Source: Phycisphaerae bacterium (lineage in GTDB: Bacteria > Planctomycetota > Phycisphaerae > UBA1845 > JAFGLZ01). Taken from it: a stretch of 64,000 bases of DNA. Both the position numbers and the translations under genes were made by a program. Position 1 is the stretch's first letter, and the number at the start of each line of letters is the position of its first letter. The stretch is taken from positions 1-64,000 of the forward strand of contig JAFGLZ010000051.1 of assembly GCA_016927755.1 (NCBI GenBank). Reading direction: 5' to 3'. A model generated the notes under the pieces. The model ran no database searches and was not told the origin of the DNA. It saw nothing but the letters and a program-made list of their open reading frames with translations. Below, in pieces: positions 16,192-25,982 of this stretch.

Positions 16192-18090
16192 ATGCGTCTG
16201 CGACGTCTCATCGTAACGGCGGCCCTGCTCGTTGAATGGAATCTGGTCTTCCTCGCCCCCGCGCGGGCAGCGGACTGGGAACCCGTGGACAGCGGGACCT
16301 CAAAAGACTTGAACGGAGTCTGGGGCAGTGGGCCGGCGGACATCTTTGTGGTGGGCGATAGCGCTCTGATCCTGCACGGGGACGGGGTGACGTGGACACC
16401 CATGGACGTGCCAGGCATCTACTATCCCGACCTCTTGGACATCCACGGTAACGCTGCTAACGACGTATACGTGGCCGGGGATAAGCTGATATACAACTAC
16501 AGGGTGGGCCAGATTCTGAGGTATGACGGCTCTACGTGGTCGACCCGCCATTCATCGTCTTCCCAGGGGTACTCCGAGGTCTGGGCGACCGGGCCCGACG
16601 ACATCTTCGCCGTCTGGTGGGCTTATTCGGGGACTCCTCCGTACGGGACCTCCACCTCCGGCCTCATCTACTGGGATGACGGCGGCGGGGGAGGTTACTG
16701 GACCAGGCCCGAGCCGATCAATGGGCTCTGGGGCACCGCCTCAGACAACGTCTTCGCCGTCGGCTATTATGGCGTCATCCTTCGCTACGACGGATCCACG
16801 TGGTCGACGATGACGAGCGGCACGACGATATCACTCCGCGACGTCTGGGGAACGGGTCCAAACGACGTCTTCGCCGTGGGGTATGGCGGCACCATCCTTC
16901 GCTATAACGGGGCAACCTGGTCGCCCATGACTAGTGGAACGACAAGGGGCCTCTACGCCGTATGGGGCAGTGCGGCGAACGATGTCTTCGCCGCAGGCGA
17001 GTCGGGTACGGTCCTTCACTACGACGGCACGGCTTGGTCCTCCATGGAGTCCGGAACGAGTGTCCAACTGAACGGCGTCTGGGGCAGCGGCCCGAGCGAT
17101 GTCTATGCCGTGGGCGAAGACGGGACGATCCTGCACTACGGGGGCGAGCCTCCCATCCCGGGGCAACTCATGAACCCGGGCTTTGAGACGCCCGCCTCAA
17201 CCACCGGCGGATGGCCCACGGCCTGCGGCTACTGGCAGGGCGACTACTCCGAGATCGTGACGGCAGAGAACGGCATCGCCCCGACCGAGGGGGATCGCAT
17301 GCTCAAGTTCATCGCCACGAGCGGACCAAACGCTCCGACCACCGCTAGCGCGTCGCAGGTCGTTCAACTCGTGGACCTGCGGGGGCTGACCTCCCAAATC
17401 GCCGAAGGATACACGCACGCCAGGGTCCGCGCCCGGTTCAATCGCGTCACGGGCGATGCGCAGACGGATACCCGCTTCACCGCCGATATCTACGCCTACG
17501 CCGGTGAGCCGAACACCTTCTCCGAGCAGTGGGATCAGTCCTCCTACCTGGGTAAGGGGAATACCGCCATCTACACCGACGGTGACCCCAACACCTGGGA
17601 ATGGGCGACCGCCGAACTGATCCTGCCGGTCGACACCGATTTCATCGCCGTCCATATCTCCGCCACGGAGAACGTCTACAACGACACGACTGAACCCGAG
17701 TTCGACGGGCACTACGGCGACGCGGTCACCCTGGAGCTCTTTCGTCCGAACCACGTCCTGACGGTGAACCTGGTGAACGGTCCCTGGGGCACGGTGGAGG
17801 TGGATCCGAATCTCTCGACCTACCCGGCCGGAACGCCCGTGACGCTGACGGCCGAGCCGATCGAAGGCAAGTCCTTCAGGCACTGGGAACTGTATGACCC
17901 CTGCTATCCGAACGATGCGAACTACGCCACATATGATGCTAACGGGGTCGTCACGATCGTCATGAACGCCGACCGTCAGGCGACGGCCGTCTTCAAATGC
18001 GGCAGCGGCGTCGATCAGACGCTGCCGCTGCTGGGTGTGGGAGTGTGTGTCTTGGGATTCGCCGCTCGGCGATGCCGACGGCCACGGTAG
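16192..18090 (+). CDS. Secreted seven-repeat WG-type propeller protein with a Cys-containing C-terminal anchor
   Basis: A 632-residue protein. After a signal peptide (VTAALLVEWNLVFLAPARAA) come seven ~37-residue repeats of the form WGSGPxDVFAVGxxGTILHYDGxTWSxM, which fits a single seven-bladed beta-propeller. A carbohydrate-binding-like domain follows (residues ~325-525; MNPGFETP start) and then a bacterial-repeat domain with FRHWELYDP and TAVF. The C-terminus reads FKCGSG, a hydrophobic helix and RRCRRPR, resembling Cys-type CTERM sorting signals but not a standard PEP-CTERM. The ATG at 16192 gives the best signal peptide. The next gene encodes a longer relative with 14 repeats and the same tail. 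Probably cell-surface; ligand unknown. Confidence 0.8.
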   Translation: MRLRRLIVTAALLVEWNLVFLAPARAADWEPVDSGTSKDLNGVWGSGPADIFVVGDSALILHGDGVTWTPMDVPGIYYPDLLDIHGNAANDVYVAGDKLIYNYRVGQILRYDGSTWSTRHSSSSQGYSEVWATGPDDIFAVWWAYSGTPPYGTSTSGLIYWDDGGGGGYWTRPEPINGLWGTASDNVFAVGYYGVILRYDGSTWSTMTSGTTISLRDVWGTGPNDVFAVGYGGTILRYNGATWSPMTSGTTRGLYAVWGSAANDVFAAGESGTVLHYDGTAWSSMESGTSVQLNGVWGSGPSDVYAVGEDGTILHYGGEPPIPGQLMNPGFETPASTTGGWPTACGYWQGDYSEIVTAENGIAPTEGDRMLKFIATSGPNAPTTASASQVVQLVDLRGLTSQIAEGYTHARVRARFNRVTGDAQTDTRFTADIYAYAGEPNTFSEQWDQSSYLGKGNTAIYTDGDPNTWEWATAELILPVDTDFIAVHISATENVYNDTTEPEFDGHYGDAVTLELFRPNHVLTVNLVNGPWGTVEVDPNLSTYPAGTPVTLTAEPIEGKSFRHWELYDPCYPNDANYATYDANGVVTIVMNADRQATAVFKCGSGVDQTLPLLGVGVCVLGFAARRCRRPR

Positions 18091-18568
18091 GAACCTGACC
18101 GTGGTCGGCTCGAGCGTATCGAGTGTCTTTCGCAGCCGAAGACGACGATCTATGTGAGAGTTGGATAAGCGCACACGCGCATGCGAGGCGGTTAGGACGG
18201 CGCCAGGACCACCTGGTCGTCCCTGTTCTCTGCATAGAAATCCTTCGCAGGATACAATGGCGGCGCCGCACGTTCCTGCGCGCGAGGGCAGACTAACAGA
18301 GAACATTACACCGAGACATCCTCGTAGGAGGGCGAGCCATGCGAAACCGATGTGCGTGCGCCGCGGTCTCTGTGTCGCTAAGGGCCGCCTGTCCGCCCCG
18401 CGCATCGCGCGAGCTGTGAACCGGGACTGGGTAAGCCCCTTGCTGCGGGGCAATCCGATGGTGCTCACAAGGCAGGCGCGGCGGCAGGAAGGTGGAAACG
18501 CGCCATGTCCTTGGACCATCCGACCGGCCTGCGTTTCCGGGTAGGCATTCCTTGGGAGACCGGGGGGG
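18091..18568. other. Gap between the two propeller genes
   Basis: A 478-nt stretch with no recognisable gene, repeat or terminator. It contains a TACAAT box at 18253-18258 without a good -35 element. Confidence 0.4.
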
Positions 18569-20758
18569 ATGCGAGACAGGGCGATGCGCACAAGATTGAC
18601 TTCCCTGATGGCCATGCTTGTAGGGTACAGCGGATCCGTCGCGCCGGCTGGCGCGGAGGATGCCGCTTGGCGTTGGCAGAATCCCTTGCCTTGTGGTGAG
18701 AGCATTGAGGACGTCTGGTTCAACGGACCCAACGATGCCTTCCTCGTGGGGGACACGGGTACGATCCTCCACTATGACGGTTCCGAATTCGTCACCATGC
18801 ACAGCGGCGTCCGAACGGACCTCGAGGGCATTTGGGCCAGCGGGCCGAGCGATGCCTTCGCCGTCGGCAAGGCAGGCGCCATCCTGCACTACGACGGCTC
18901 AGCGTGGGTCAGCGTGAACGGTGGGACGACGGAGAATCTCTGGGCAGTTTCCGGTTCCGGTCCCAATGACGTCTGGGCCGCCGGTGAGAACCGCACCATC
19001 CTTCACTACGATGGCGAGAGCTGGAGCGTGATAACGACCGGCACGTCGGCTCATACGCTTTACGGTGCCTACGCGGGCGGCCCGAACGATGTGACCTTCG
19101 TCGACGCCGCAGGAACCATCGTGCACTTCAACGGGACCGATTGGTCCTACGGCAGTCTGCCCTCACCGTATGACCTGCGCATGCGGGATCTCTGGGGGAA
19201 TAGCCCGAGCGACATCTATGCGTGTGGCTATCGCATCGTCAGCATGGGTTCTATGACTTGGTTCTACGCGGTTATCTTCCACTACGACGGAGCCTCCTGG
19301 ACCCAACTCCCCCAATTCGAAGCCGGGTGGACATACGTCGCCGTGTGGGCAAGCGGCCCCAGCAACGTCTACGTGGCCGAGGGGGCCACGGTCCGCCGCT
19401 ATGACGGCTCGAGCTGGTCAACCGTGACCACAGGAGGTATGAACCTCGCCATCGGAGGATCAGGCCCTGCCGACATCCTCGTCGGCGGCATGCAGGGGCA
19501 GATCCGGCACTTCGACGGTTCCACATGGTCCGAAGTATCGGCGGATGTCGCAGGCGCGGGGGCAGTCTACGGCGTTTCCGGCTCGGCCCGCGACAACGTG
19601 TTTGCCGCCGTGGGAGTCTACTCTCCGCGCACCGGTAAGGTTCTGCGTTATGATGGCTCGGCCTGGTCGACCTGCCTGAACGTAGTCGGGTACCGGCTCT
19701 ATGACGTATGGGTTGCCGGTTCAAACGCAGCCTTCGTCGTGGGCGAATCCGGCAACGCCCTGAGATACGACGGATCGACCTGGACGACGACGCCCGCGGG
19801 CACGACCGAGCACCTGTGCGGTCTTTCGGGCACCGGCGCAGCGGACGTCTTCGCCGTGGGGGGCGGTGGCACCGTCCTTCACCACGACGGCACCGCCTGG
19901 TCCGCGATGAGTAGCCCCACGGGAGCGGACCTCCGCGACGTCTGGGCCGCCTCTCCAAACGAGGTCTTCGCGGTAGGGCGGTCCGGAACGATCATCCATT
20001 ATGACGGGTCGAGTTGGGCGACGATGGCTGGCGGGACATCGGCCGACCTGGAGGGCGTGTGGGGCAGCGGACCCGCGGATGTCTACGCAGTGGGTTCGTC
20101 CGGGGCGGCCTTGCACTACGACGGCTCGACGTGGTCGTCCATGATCAGCGGAACCACCAAACGTCTCAGCGACATCTGGGGTGCCGCATCCGACGATGTC
20201 TTCGCTGTGGGCGACAACGGGACGATTTGCCATTACGACGGCTTGACCTGGTACCCGATGGTCAGCCCGACCGGCAGCGCGCTGCTGGCAGTCTTCGGTA
20301 CTGGGCCGGGCAGCGTTCACGCAGTCGGCTCCTCCGGAGCGATCCTGCACTACGGCGCGTGCCTCCTGGACGTCGGCGTCGTCAACGCGTCGTTTGGCCA
20401 GGTCTCCTGGGCGCCCGCGCCCACCCTGACCAATCCTCTGCGATACGCCCTCGGAACCCAGGTCCATCTCACCGCCACGCCCAACGAAGGGCGGTCCTTC
20501 GTCCACTGGCAGATCTTCGATCCGAACTACCCCGGCGACGCGAACTACGCGACGATCGAAACGAGCAATCCCACCGTCATCACGATGGATACCGATCAGG
20601 AAGTCACCGCCGTCTTCAAGTGCGGCGCCGGAATCGAACCGTTCTTCCCCATCGTGGCGGTTATGACGGTGCTGTCTTCCCTTGCCGTCAAACGGACGCG
20701 ATCCCGGGTTTCGTCTACTCCTTCAAAACGTCACCCGGATGCTTCGGAAAGCCCGTGA
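18569..20758 (+). CDS. Secreted fourteen-repeat WG-type propeller protein with a Cys-containing C-terminal anchor
   Basis: A 729-residue relative of the preceding gene. A signal peptide (MAMLVGYSGSVAPAGAED) is followed by 14 repeats of the form VWGSGPxDVFAVGxxGTILHYDGSxWS, exactly twice seven, suggesting two seven-bladed propellers in tandem. The bacterial-repeat domain (FVHWQIFDP, TAVF) and the tail FKCGAG plus hydrophobic helix plus basic residues match the seven-repeat protein, but here a ~17-residue Ser/Pro-rich extension follows the basic residues. GGGGGG precedes the ATG at 18569; an ATG at 18584 is an alternative. The last 44 nt overlap the convergent sulfatase gene. Confidence 0.8.
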   Translation: MRDRAMRTRLTSLMAMLVGYSGSVAPAGAEDAAWRWQNPLPCGESIEDVWFNGPNDAFLVGDTGTILHYDGSEFVTMHSGVRTDLEGIWASGPSDAFAVGKAGAILHYDGSAWVSVNGGTTENLWAVSGSGPNDVWAAGENRTILHYDGESWSVITTGTSAHTLYGAYAGGPNDVTFVDAAGTIVHFNGTDWSYGSLPSPYDLRMRDLWGNSPSDIYACGYRIVSMGSMTWFYAVIFHYDGASWTQLPQFEAGWTYVAVWASGPSNVYVAEGATVRRYDGSSWSTVTTGGMNLAIGGSGPADILVGGMQGQIRHFDGSTWSEVSADVAGAGAVYGVSGSARDNVFAAVGVYSPRTGKVLRYDGSAWSTCLNVVGYRLYDVWVAGSNAAFVVGESGNALRYDGSTWTTTPAGTTEHLCGLSGTGAADVFAVGGGGTVLHHDGTAWSAMSSPTGADLRDVWAASPNEVFAVGRSGTIIHYDGSSWATMAGGTSADLEGVWGSGPADVYAVGSSGAALHYDGSTWSSMISGTTKRLSDIWGAASDDVFAVGDNGTICHYDGLTWYPMVSPTGSALLAVFGTGPGSVHAVGSSGAILHYGACLLDVGVVNASFGQVSWAPAPTLTNPLRYALGTQVHLTATPNEGRSFVHWQIFDPNYPGDANYATIETSNPTVITMDTDQEVTAVFKCGAGIEPFFPIVAVMTVLSSLAVKRTRSRVSSTPSKRHPDASESP

Positions 20759-22352
20759 CCCCGCGCGATCGCGCGAACTGATAGATCCGCATCGGCGGCC
20801 TCGCCTTGAACGGAAACGCGCGCAGCGTGCCCCCGTCCAGCGCTCGCTCGGCACTGCGCCGGTGAAGCGCCGCGATGGCTGCCTTGCGCAGTCTGCCCGC
20901 TACCTCCGGCGCATCCTCGATCCGCTGACGCAGCTCGTTCGCGTCCTCTCTCAGGTTGAAGAGCTGCTCACGCCCCCCGTTTGCCATGAAGATGTGCTTC
21001 CACGTCCCGTCCCGCGCCATCACCTTGAATCTCTCCGTACCCGGCGTGCCGTAGTAGCCGAACAGATACTCCCTCGGCTTGGCCTTTCCGGCCAGCATTC
21101 CCAGCACGTCGATGCCCTCCCGAATCTCAGGTCGTCCCGCCGCCGTCGTCGCGATGCCGAACAGGTCCGTCAGGCACACTAACTCCTCTCGCCGCTGACC
21201 GGCCGGCAATCGTCCGGGCCAGCTCACCAGGAACGGCACCCGGCATGCCGGCTCGAAGAAGCTCTCCTTCTGCCACGCGTGGTGGTCGCCCAGATGATCG
21301 CCGTGGTCGGCGAAGAAGCAGATGACCGTGTTGTCCGCGTCCGTCCGCGCCTCGACGGCGTCCAGGATCCGGCCCAGACATTGATCGATGTAAGAGATCT
21401 CCCCGTAGTAGCGAGCCCTCAGCACCCGCGCGTGCGGGTCGTTGATATCCTCCGCCCAGATCGCGTGATTCATCCACGGAATCTGCTCGTCCATATGGTC
21501 CACCGCAAGATCGCCCCGGATCGGATTCGGCATCCGGTCAGGATCGTACATCCGATTGAACGGAATCGGCGGCGCCAGCGGCGGATGCGGCCCGATGAAC
21601 GACACGAAGCCGAAGTACGGACGCCCGTCGTCCTTTCGGATCAACTCCACCGCGCGATCGCTCGCCCACGACTCGACCGTGATCTCCGCTGGCATCGGGC
21701 TCATCTGCGGCATGTAGTACATCTCCGTCCGCTCGCCGTGAAGGCCCTCGAGCCAGTCGTACTCCGGATGTTCCTTGGCGATGAATGCCGCGTAGTGGTC
21801 CTGCGCGCGCCGTTCAGCGGACCCGTACAGCTCCTCGCTGTAGAGCTGTGTCTCGTAGCCCACGTCCTCGTTCCACGGAACCGTGTGAAACTTCCCGATC
21901 CCGAAGGTTCGATAGCCCAGCTCGCGCATCGTGCGGGCGAGATACTTGCCGCAGCGATCTTCCATCCGCTTCGCCTGGTCGGCCGTCGGCTGTGGCGGGC
22001 CGTTCTGATAGACGCCCGTCGTCGGCGGTTCGCACCCCGTGCGGATCGTGTACCGTGCCGGCACGCAGACCGGACACGTCGAATACGCGTTCGCCAGCGC
22101 CGCGCCTCGACGAGCCAGCCGGTCGAGGTTCGGCGTATACGCGTGCGCGTTGCCCAGCGCCGCGATCGCGTCGGCCCGAAGCTGGTCGCACATCACGAAC
22201 AGCACATTCGGGCGATTCGCTTTGCCGCCCTCCGCCGATGCCCCCTCCACACCCAGCGACATACCCCCGGCCGCGACCAGCGACGACTGCATGAAGCCGC
22301 GTCGGGTCACCGCTTCGCTGCCATGCCCATCGCCAGTACTGTGATCATCCAT
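20715..22352 (-). CDS. Tat-exported sulfatase
   Basis: A 545-residue member of the alkaline-phosphatase-like sulfatase family, which hydrolyses sulfate esters. A Tat-type signal (TRRGFMQSSLVAAGG) precedes RPNVLFVMCDQLRADA with metal-binding Asp. The formylglycine motif is CVPAR with C96; the metal and substrate segments FFADHGDHLGDH and HYAAFI follow. It would need a formylglycine-generating or anSME enzyme, which is not in the window. Several later segments (PGRLPAGQRREELVCLTDLFGIATTA) fit the family C-terminus. The ATG at 22352 is preferred to a TTG one codon earlier. The 3' end overlaps the 14-repeat propeller gene by 44 nt. Substrate unknown, probably a sulfated polysaccharide. Confidence 0.9.
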   Translation of the reverse strand: MDDHSTGDGHGSEAVTRRGFMQSSLVAAGGMSLGVEGASAEGGKANRPNVLFVMCDQLRADAIAALGNAHAYTPNLDRLARRGAALANAYSTCPVCVPARYTIRTGCEPPTTGVYQNGPPQPTADQAKRMEDRCGKYLARTMRELGYRTFGIGKFHTVPWNEDVGYETQLYSEELYGSAERRAQDHYAAFIAKEHPEYDWLEGLHGERTEMYYMPQMSPMPAEITVESWASDRAVELIRKDDGRPYFGFVSFIGPHPPLAPPIPFNRMYDPDRMPNPIRGDLAVDHMDEQIPWMNHAIWAEDINDPHARVLRARYYGEISYIDQCLGRILDAVEARTDADNTVICFFADHGDHLGDHHAWQKESFFEPACRVPFLVSWPGRLPAGQRREELVCLTDLFGIATTAAGRPEIREGIDVLGMLAGKAKPREYLFGYYGTPGTERFKVMARDGTWKHIFMANGGREQLFNLREDANELRQRIEDAPEVAGRLRKAAIAALHRRSAERALDGGTLRAFPFKARPPMRIYQFARSRGVTGFPKHPGDVLKE

Positions 22353-22355
22353 CAA

Positions 22356-22860
22356 GAAGCCACTCCACTACCCCCTCCAGGCCTGCCGAGACAACCCTTC
22401 CCTGCCTGACGGATAGTCTGAGGGCAAGGCTTCCCCGGGGCAAGGGGGTGGGAAAGCGTTATCGGTCCCGCCAGGGTCCCCGTCCGCCGCCGTGCCGCGG
22501 CGATGCCGATTCCCGCACGCGATTCCGGACTGTGCCCAGCCCGCTGGCACGGCATCAGAGGTCTTGGTCTTCTTCGATCCGGACAGGTACATGCGCCCGG
22601 CCACATCGACAATCCACTGACGTTCAACCTGATGCGCCGTTGACCGGACGGCATCCTCAAAGGCAGGCACCCGAGCGGTCCCGTCTGGGTCCTAGACCGT
22701 CGCAACCGCATAGCTGGGTTCGCCTCCTTGCGGACCCGATATAAGGATGTAGGCAAGGTATATCTCTGGTTTGGCGTCCGGGCGTGTACGCCCTCGGTCT
22801 CTACGACGCCGTCCCCCAATGACTTGGGGTCCGCCCGTCAAAAGAAGCAGGGAAGAACAC
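22356..22860. other. Long gap upstream of the FIST/kinase operon
   Basis: About 505 nt without a convincing gene on either strand. A TATAAG box occurs near 22740 without a clear -35 element. The promoter of the FIST/kinase pair should lie here. Confidence 0.4.
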
Positions 22861-24009
22861 ATGCGTATCCGCCAGGCACACCTCCGTGGCTCTTCCGAGA
22901 CGCTCGTACCGAATGAGCTCGCTTCCGAAGGCGAGAACCTCCTCGTCCTCGTCTTCGGATCCGTGGAACACTTCGACAGTCCAGGATTCGGGCCGAACCT
23001 CCGAAGCGCATTCCCTCACGCCTCGATCGTCGGTTGTACGACCGCCGGAGAGATCACGCGCGACGGCGCTTTCGATGACTCGCTGACCGTTACGTCCGTG
23101 GAGCTGGAATCGACGAAGATCAGGACCTGCCTGGAGCAGGTGCCAACCATGTCGGATTCCGAGGCGGTCGGCCTTCGTCTCGCCTCCTCGCTGGCCAGCC
23201 CGGATCTCAAGCACGTTCTCGTCTTGAGCGATGGCGTATCCGTCAACGGCTCGGCCCTCGTCAGGGGGTTGATCGCCGGACTCGGAAACGACGTGCCCAT
23301 CTCCGGCGGGCTCGCCGGAGACGGCGGACGATTCGAACGGACGCTGCTGCTGCACGGCGATGAGGTCCGGTCCCACGTCGTCGTGGCCGTCGGCATCTAC
23401 GGTGATGCCATCCGCGCTAGCTATGGGTGCGTCGGCGGATGGGCCGTCTTTGGACCAAGACGGACGGTCACCAAGGCAGACGAGAACGTCGTCTACGAGC
23501 TCGACGGAAAGCCGATCCTAGAGATGTACGAGCGATACCTGGGCGACGAAGCCAAGGACTTGCCCGGCTCCGGACTGCTCTACCCGCTCGCCATGCTCTC
23601 TGAGGGACGCCAGGAGACCGGCATCATCAGAACGCTGTTGGGAATCAACCGGCAGGACGGCTCGATCACCTTCGCTGGCAACATCGAGCAGGGCAGCAAG
23701 GTCCAGCTCATGTACGCTCAGGACCAACAGCTCATCGATGGCGCGGCGGCCGCGGCCAGGCAATGCCTCGACGACGCTCGCCCGTCCGGCGAGGCACTGG
23801 CCCTCATGGTGAGCTGCGTGGGCCGGAAGCTCTTGCTTCGCGGCAAGGCCGGTGATGAGGTCCGCGCATGCGTCGACGCGATGGGACAACGCTTCACCTA
23901 TACCGGGTTCTACTCGAACGGCGAGATCGCCCCGTTTAGACCTACCGGACGGTGCGAGCTGCACAACGAGACCATGACGATCACCGCCCTCCACGAGGAA
24001 GGGGTATGA
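22861..24009 (+). CDS. FIST-domain sensor protein (NosP-like arrangement)
   Basis: A 382-residue cytoplasmic protein made of a FIST N domain ([38 protein letters not shown]) and a FIST C domain ([37 protein letters not shown]). FIST proteins sense small ligands; in gamma-proteobacteria a FIST protein (NosP) binds haem and nitric oxide and controls the co-encoded hybrid kinase NahK. The downstream hybrid kinase overlaps this gene by ATGA, the same arrangement. Whether this protein binds haem cannot be told from sequence. The ATG at 22861 follows a GGGAAGAA ribosome site. Confidence 0.85.
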   Translation: MRIRQAHLRGSSETLVPNELASEGENLLVLVFGSVEHFDSPGFGPNLRSAFPHASIVGCTTAGEITRDGAFDDSLTVTSVELESTKIRTCLEQVPTMSDSEAVGLRLASSLASPDLKHVLVLSDGVSVNGSALVRGLIAGLGNDVPISGGLAGDGGRFERTLLLHGDEVRSHVVVAVGIYGDAIRASYGCVGGWAVFGPRRTVTKADENVVYELDGKPILEMYERYLGDEAKDLPGSGLLYPLAMLSEGRQETGIIRTLLGINRQDGSITFAGNIEQGSKVQLMYAQDQQLIDGAAAAARQCLDDARPSGEALALMVSCVGRKLLLRGKAGDEVRACVDAMGQRFTYTGFYSNGEIAPFRPTGRCELHNETMTITALHEEGV

Positions 24010-25982
24010 TGGCCGAGGAGCCGCTCCGGCAAATCGTCGAGCGATGGTTCCAGCCAGGTGACGATACCGACGATCGCCGCCTCCTGGACCTCATCCGACG
24101 CGCCTCGGACCAGCGCATTCTCGATCTCCTCAGCGAAATCCGGACGAGGCACGCCGAACAGGCTGTCTCGATCAGCCGGGTTAGCCGCGCACTACAGATC
24201 AGCACGGCGGAAGCCAACGTTGCCAACGAAGAGCTCGAGCAGGAGATCGCCGAACGCAGACGGGCCGAGCGAACGGCCCGCGAGCACGCCACGCTCCTCG
24301 AGTCAAACAACATGGAGTTGGAGGCCCAGCGCGAGCAGCTTCGAGCTCAGCAGATGGAGCTCGTCCAGACCAACCGCGAGCTGGCCGATGCGAACCTCGC
24401 CGCCGAAGCCGCCAATAGGTCCAAGAGCGAATTCCTGGCCAACATGAGCCATGAGATCCGAACGCCCATGACCGCCATCCTCGGCTTCGCCGAGCTTATG
24501 CTCGATACCGACCAATCCCCCGACGAGCAGCTCCAGTGCATTCAGATCATTAACCGCAACGGCGAGCACCTCCTGAGGATCATCAACGACATCCTCGACC
24601 TGTCCAAGATCGAGGCCGGCAAGATGACCGTCGAACGTGTCGAGTGCCCGCCACGACAGATCGTCAATGACGTGGCGTCCCTCATGCGCGAACGTGCCGC
24701 CGAAAAGGACCTGTTCTTCGATGTTGAGTTCGTCGGACGGATTCCCAGGACCATCCGGAGCGACCCGACTCGTCTGCGCCAGATCCTGATTAACATCGTC
24801 GGTAACTCGATCAAGTTCACGGCAGAGGGGGGCGTCCGCGTGATCGTCAAGATGGGCGACAACGTCGATGCCGCGCGTCCGCGTCTTCGCTTCGAGATCA
24901 TCGACACCGGCATCGGCATGGGCAAGGAGACCCTCGATCGGCTGTTCAACCCCTTCGAGCAGGCCGACAGCTCCACCACGCGGCGATTCGGAGGAACGGG
25001 TCTGGGACTGACGATCTCAAAGCGCCTGGCCGAGATGCTCGGCGGCGACATCACCGTCGACAGTGAGCCCGGCGGGGGAAGCGCCTTCTACTTCACGATC
25101 GAGACCGGGCCCCTGATGGGAATCGAGCTGATCGATTCGACGCCGACTCCCGTGTCGCCTCCCCCGACCGCCGACGCCTTCTCCGCGCCATGTGCCGCGC
25201 CGGCGAGCAGCAGGGCCCTGCTTGCCGAGGACGGCCCCGACAACCAGCGCCTCATTGCGTTCCTACTCAAGAGAGCCGGCGTGGACGTCGTCGTCGTCGA
25301 GAACGGACGCCTCGCCGTTGAGCAAGCCCTGGCCGCCGCGGACGAAGGCAACCCCTTCGATCTGATCCTTATGGACATGCAAATGCCTATCATGGACGGC
25401 TACCGGGCTACGGCCGAACTCCGCGGCAAAGGCTATACCGGCCCGATCATCGCCCTGACGGCCCATGTGATGGAAAGAGATCGACGGAGATGCCTCGAAG
25501 TCGGCTGTGACGATCACGTCCCAAAGCCCGTTGAGCGAGACAGGCTCCTCGACGCGATCGCCAAACACCTCAATCGTCAGCGACCCACATTGCCGGATGC
25601 GGCTGAGCCGCCCAATCCCCCCGTCGTTGACTCCGTCCGCGATACGGACGCCATCGAGATGATGCAGCGGAATCTAGCCGAGCTGTCCGACCGCCTCACC
25701 GCCATGCAGGACGCCCTCGCCGAGCACGACCTTCACACCCTTCAGATGCTCATACGCCAGTTTGCGGATCGCCCCACCGACGCCGAACTCTCCGACACGA
25801 CCGGCGTCGCCGACGCCATGGCCTCGACGGCCGACCTCCGCGATAGACTCGATGAGCTACAGAACCACCTCGCCCAACTCCTCCCCCTGTGCCGACACGC
25901 GCCCGATCAACCTGATCCCCGGTTCGACCGTCAGAGAGCATCGGATCCTACTCATCCAGGCAACTTCCACGGCGCCCGATAA
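24006..25982 (+). CDS. Cytoplasmic hybrid histidine kinase partnered with the FIST protein
   Basis: A 658-residue hybrid kinase with no transmembrane segment. Residues 1-65 are a short helical domain, 66-135 a coiled coil rich in Glu/Arg, then HisKA with MSHEIRTP (H149), HATPase_c with the DTGIGM (D300) and GGTGLGL boxes, a receiver with [10 protein letters not shown] (phosphoacceptor D457), and a C-terminal helical extension of ~110 residues. It lacks its own sensor domain, so the FIST protein most likely supplies the signal. The start is set at the ATG of the ATGATG overlap with the FIST stop codon; one codon later is equally possible. The 3' end overlaps the convergent oxidoreductase gene by 31 nt. 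No separate output regulator is adjacent, so phosphate may leave through another protein. Confidence 0.9.
   Translation: MMAEEPLRQIVERWFQPGDDTDDRRLLDLIRRASDQRILDLLSEIRTRHAEQAVSISRVSRALQISTAEANVANEELEQEIAERRRAERTAREHATLLESNNMELEAQREQLRAQQMELVQTNRELADANLAAEAANRSKSEFLANMSHEIRTPMTAILGFAELMLDTDQSPDEQLQCIQIINRNGEHLLRIINDILDLSKIEAGKMTVERVECPPRQIVNDVASLMRERAAEKDLFFDVEFVGRIPRTIRSDPTRLRQILINIVGNSIKFTAEGGVRVIVKMGDNVDAARPRLRFEIIDTGIGMGKETLDRLFNPFEQADSSTTRRFGGTGLGLTISKRLAEMLGGDITVDSEPGGGSAFYFTIETGPLMGIELIDSTPTPVSPPPTADAFSAPCAAPASSRALLAEDGPDNQRLIAFLLKRAGVDVVVVENGRLAVEQALAAADEGNPFDLILMDMQMPIMDGYRATAELRGKGYTGPIIALTAHVMERDRRRCLEVGCDDHVPKPVERDRLLDAIAKHLNRQRPTLPDAAEPPNPPVVDSVRDTDAIEMMQRNLAELSDRLTAMQDALAEHDLHTLQMLIRQFADRPTDAELSDTTGVADAMASTADLRDRLDELQNHLAQLLPLCRHAPDQPDPRFDRQRASDPTHPGNFHGAR

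Noticed and set aside
17197..18756. 519-codon minus-strand frame between and across the propeller genes
   Set aside because: Runs opposite the seven-repeat gene and through the gap, with no ribosome site or domain.
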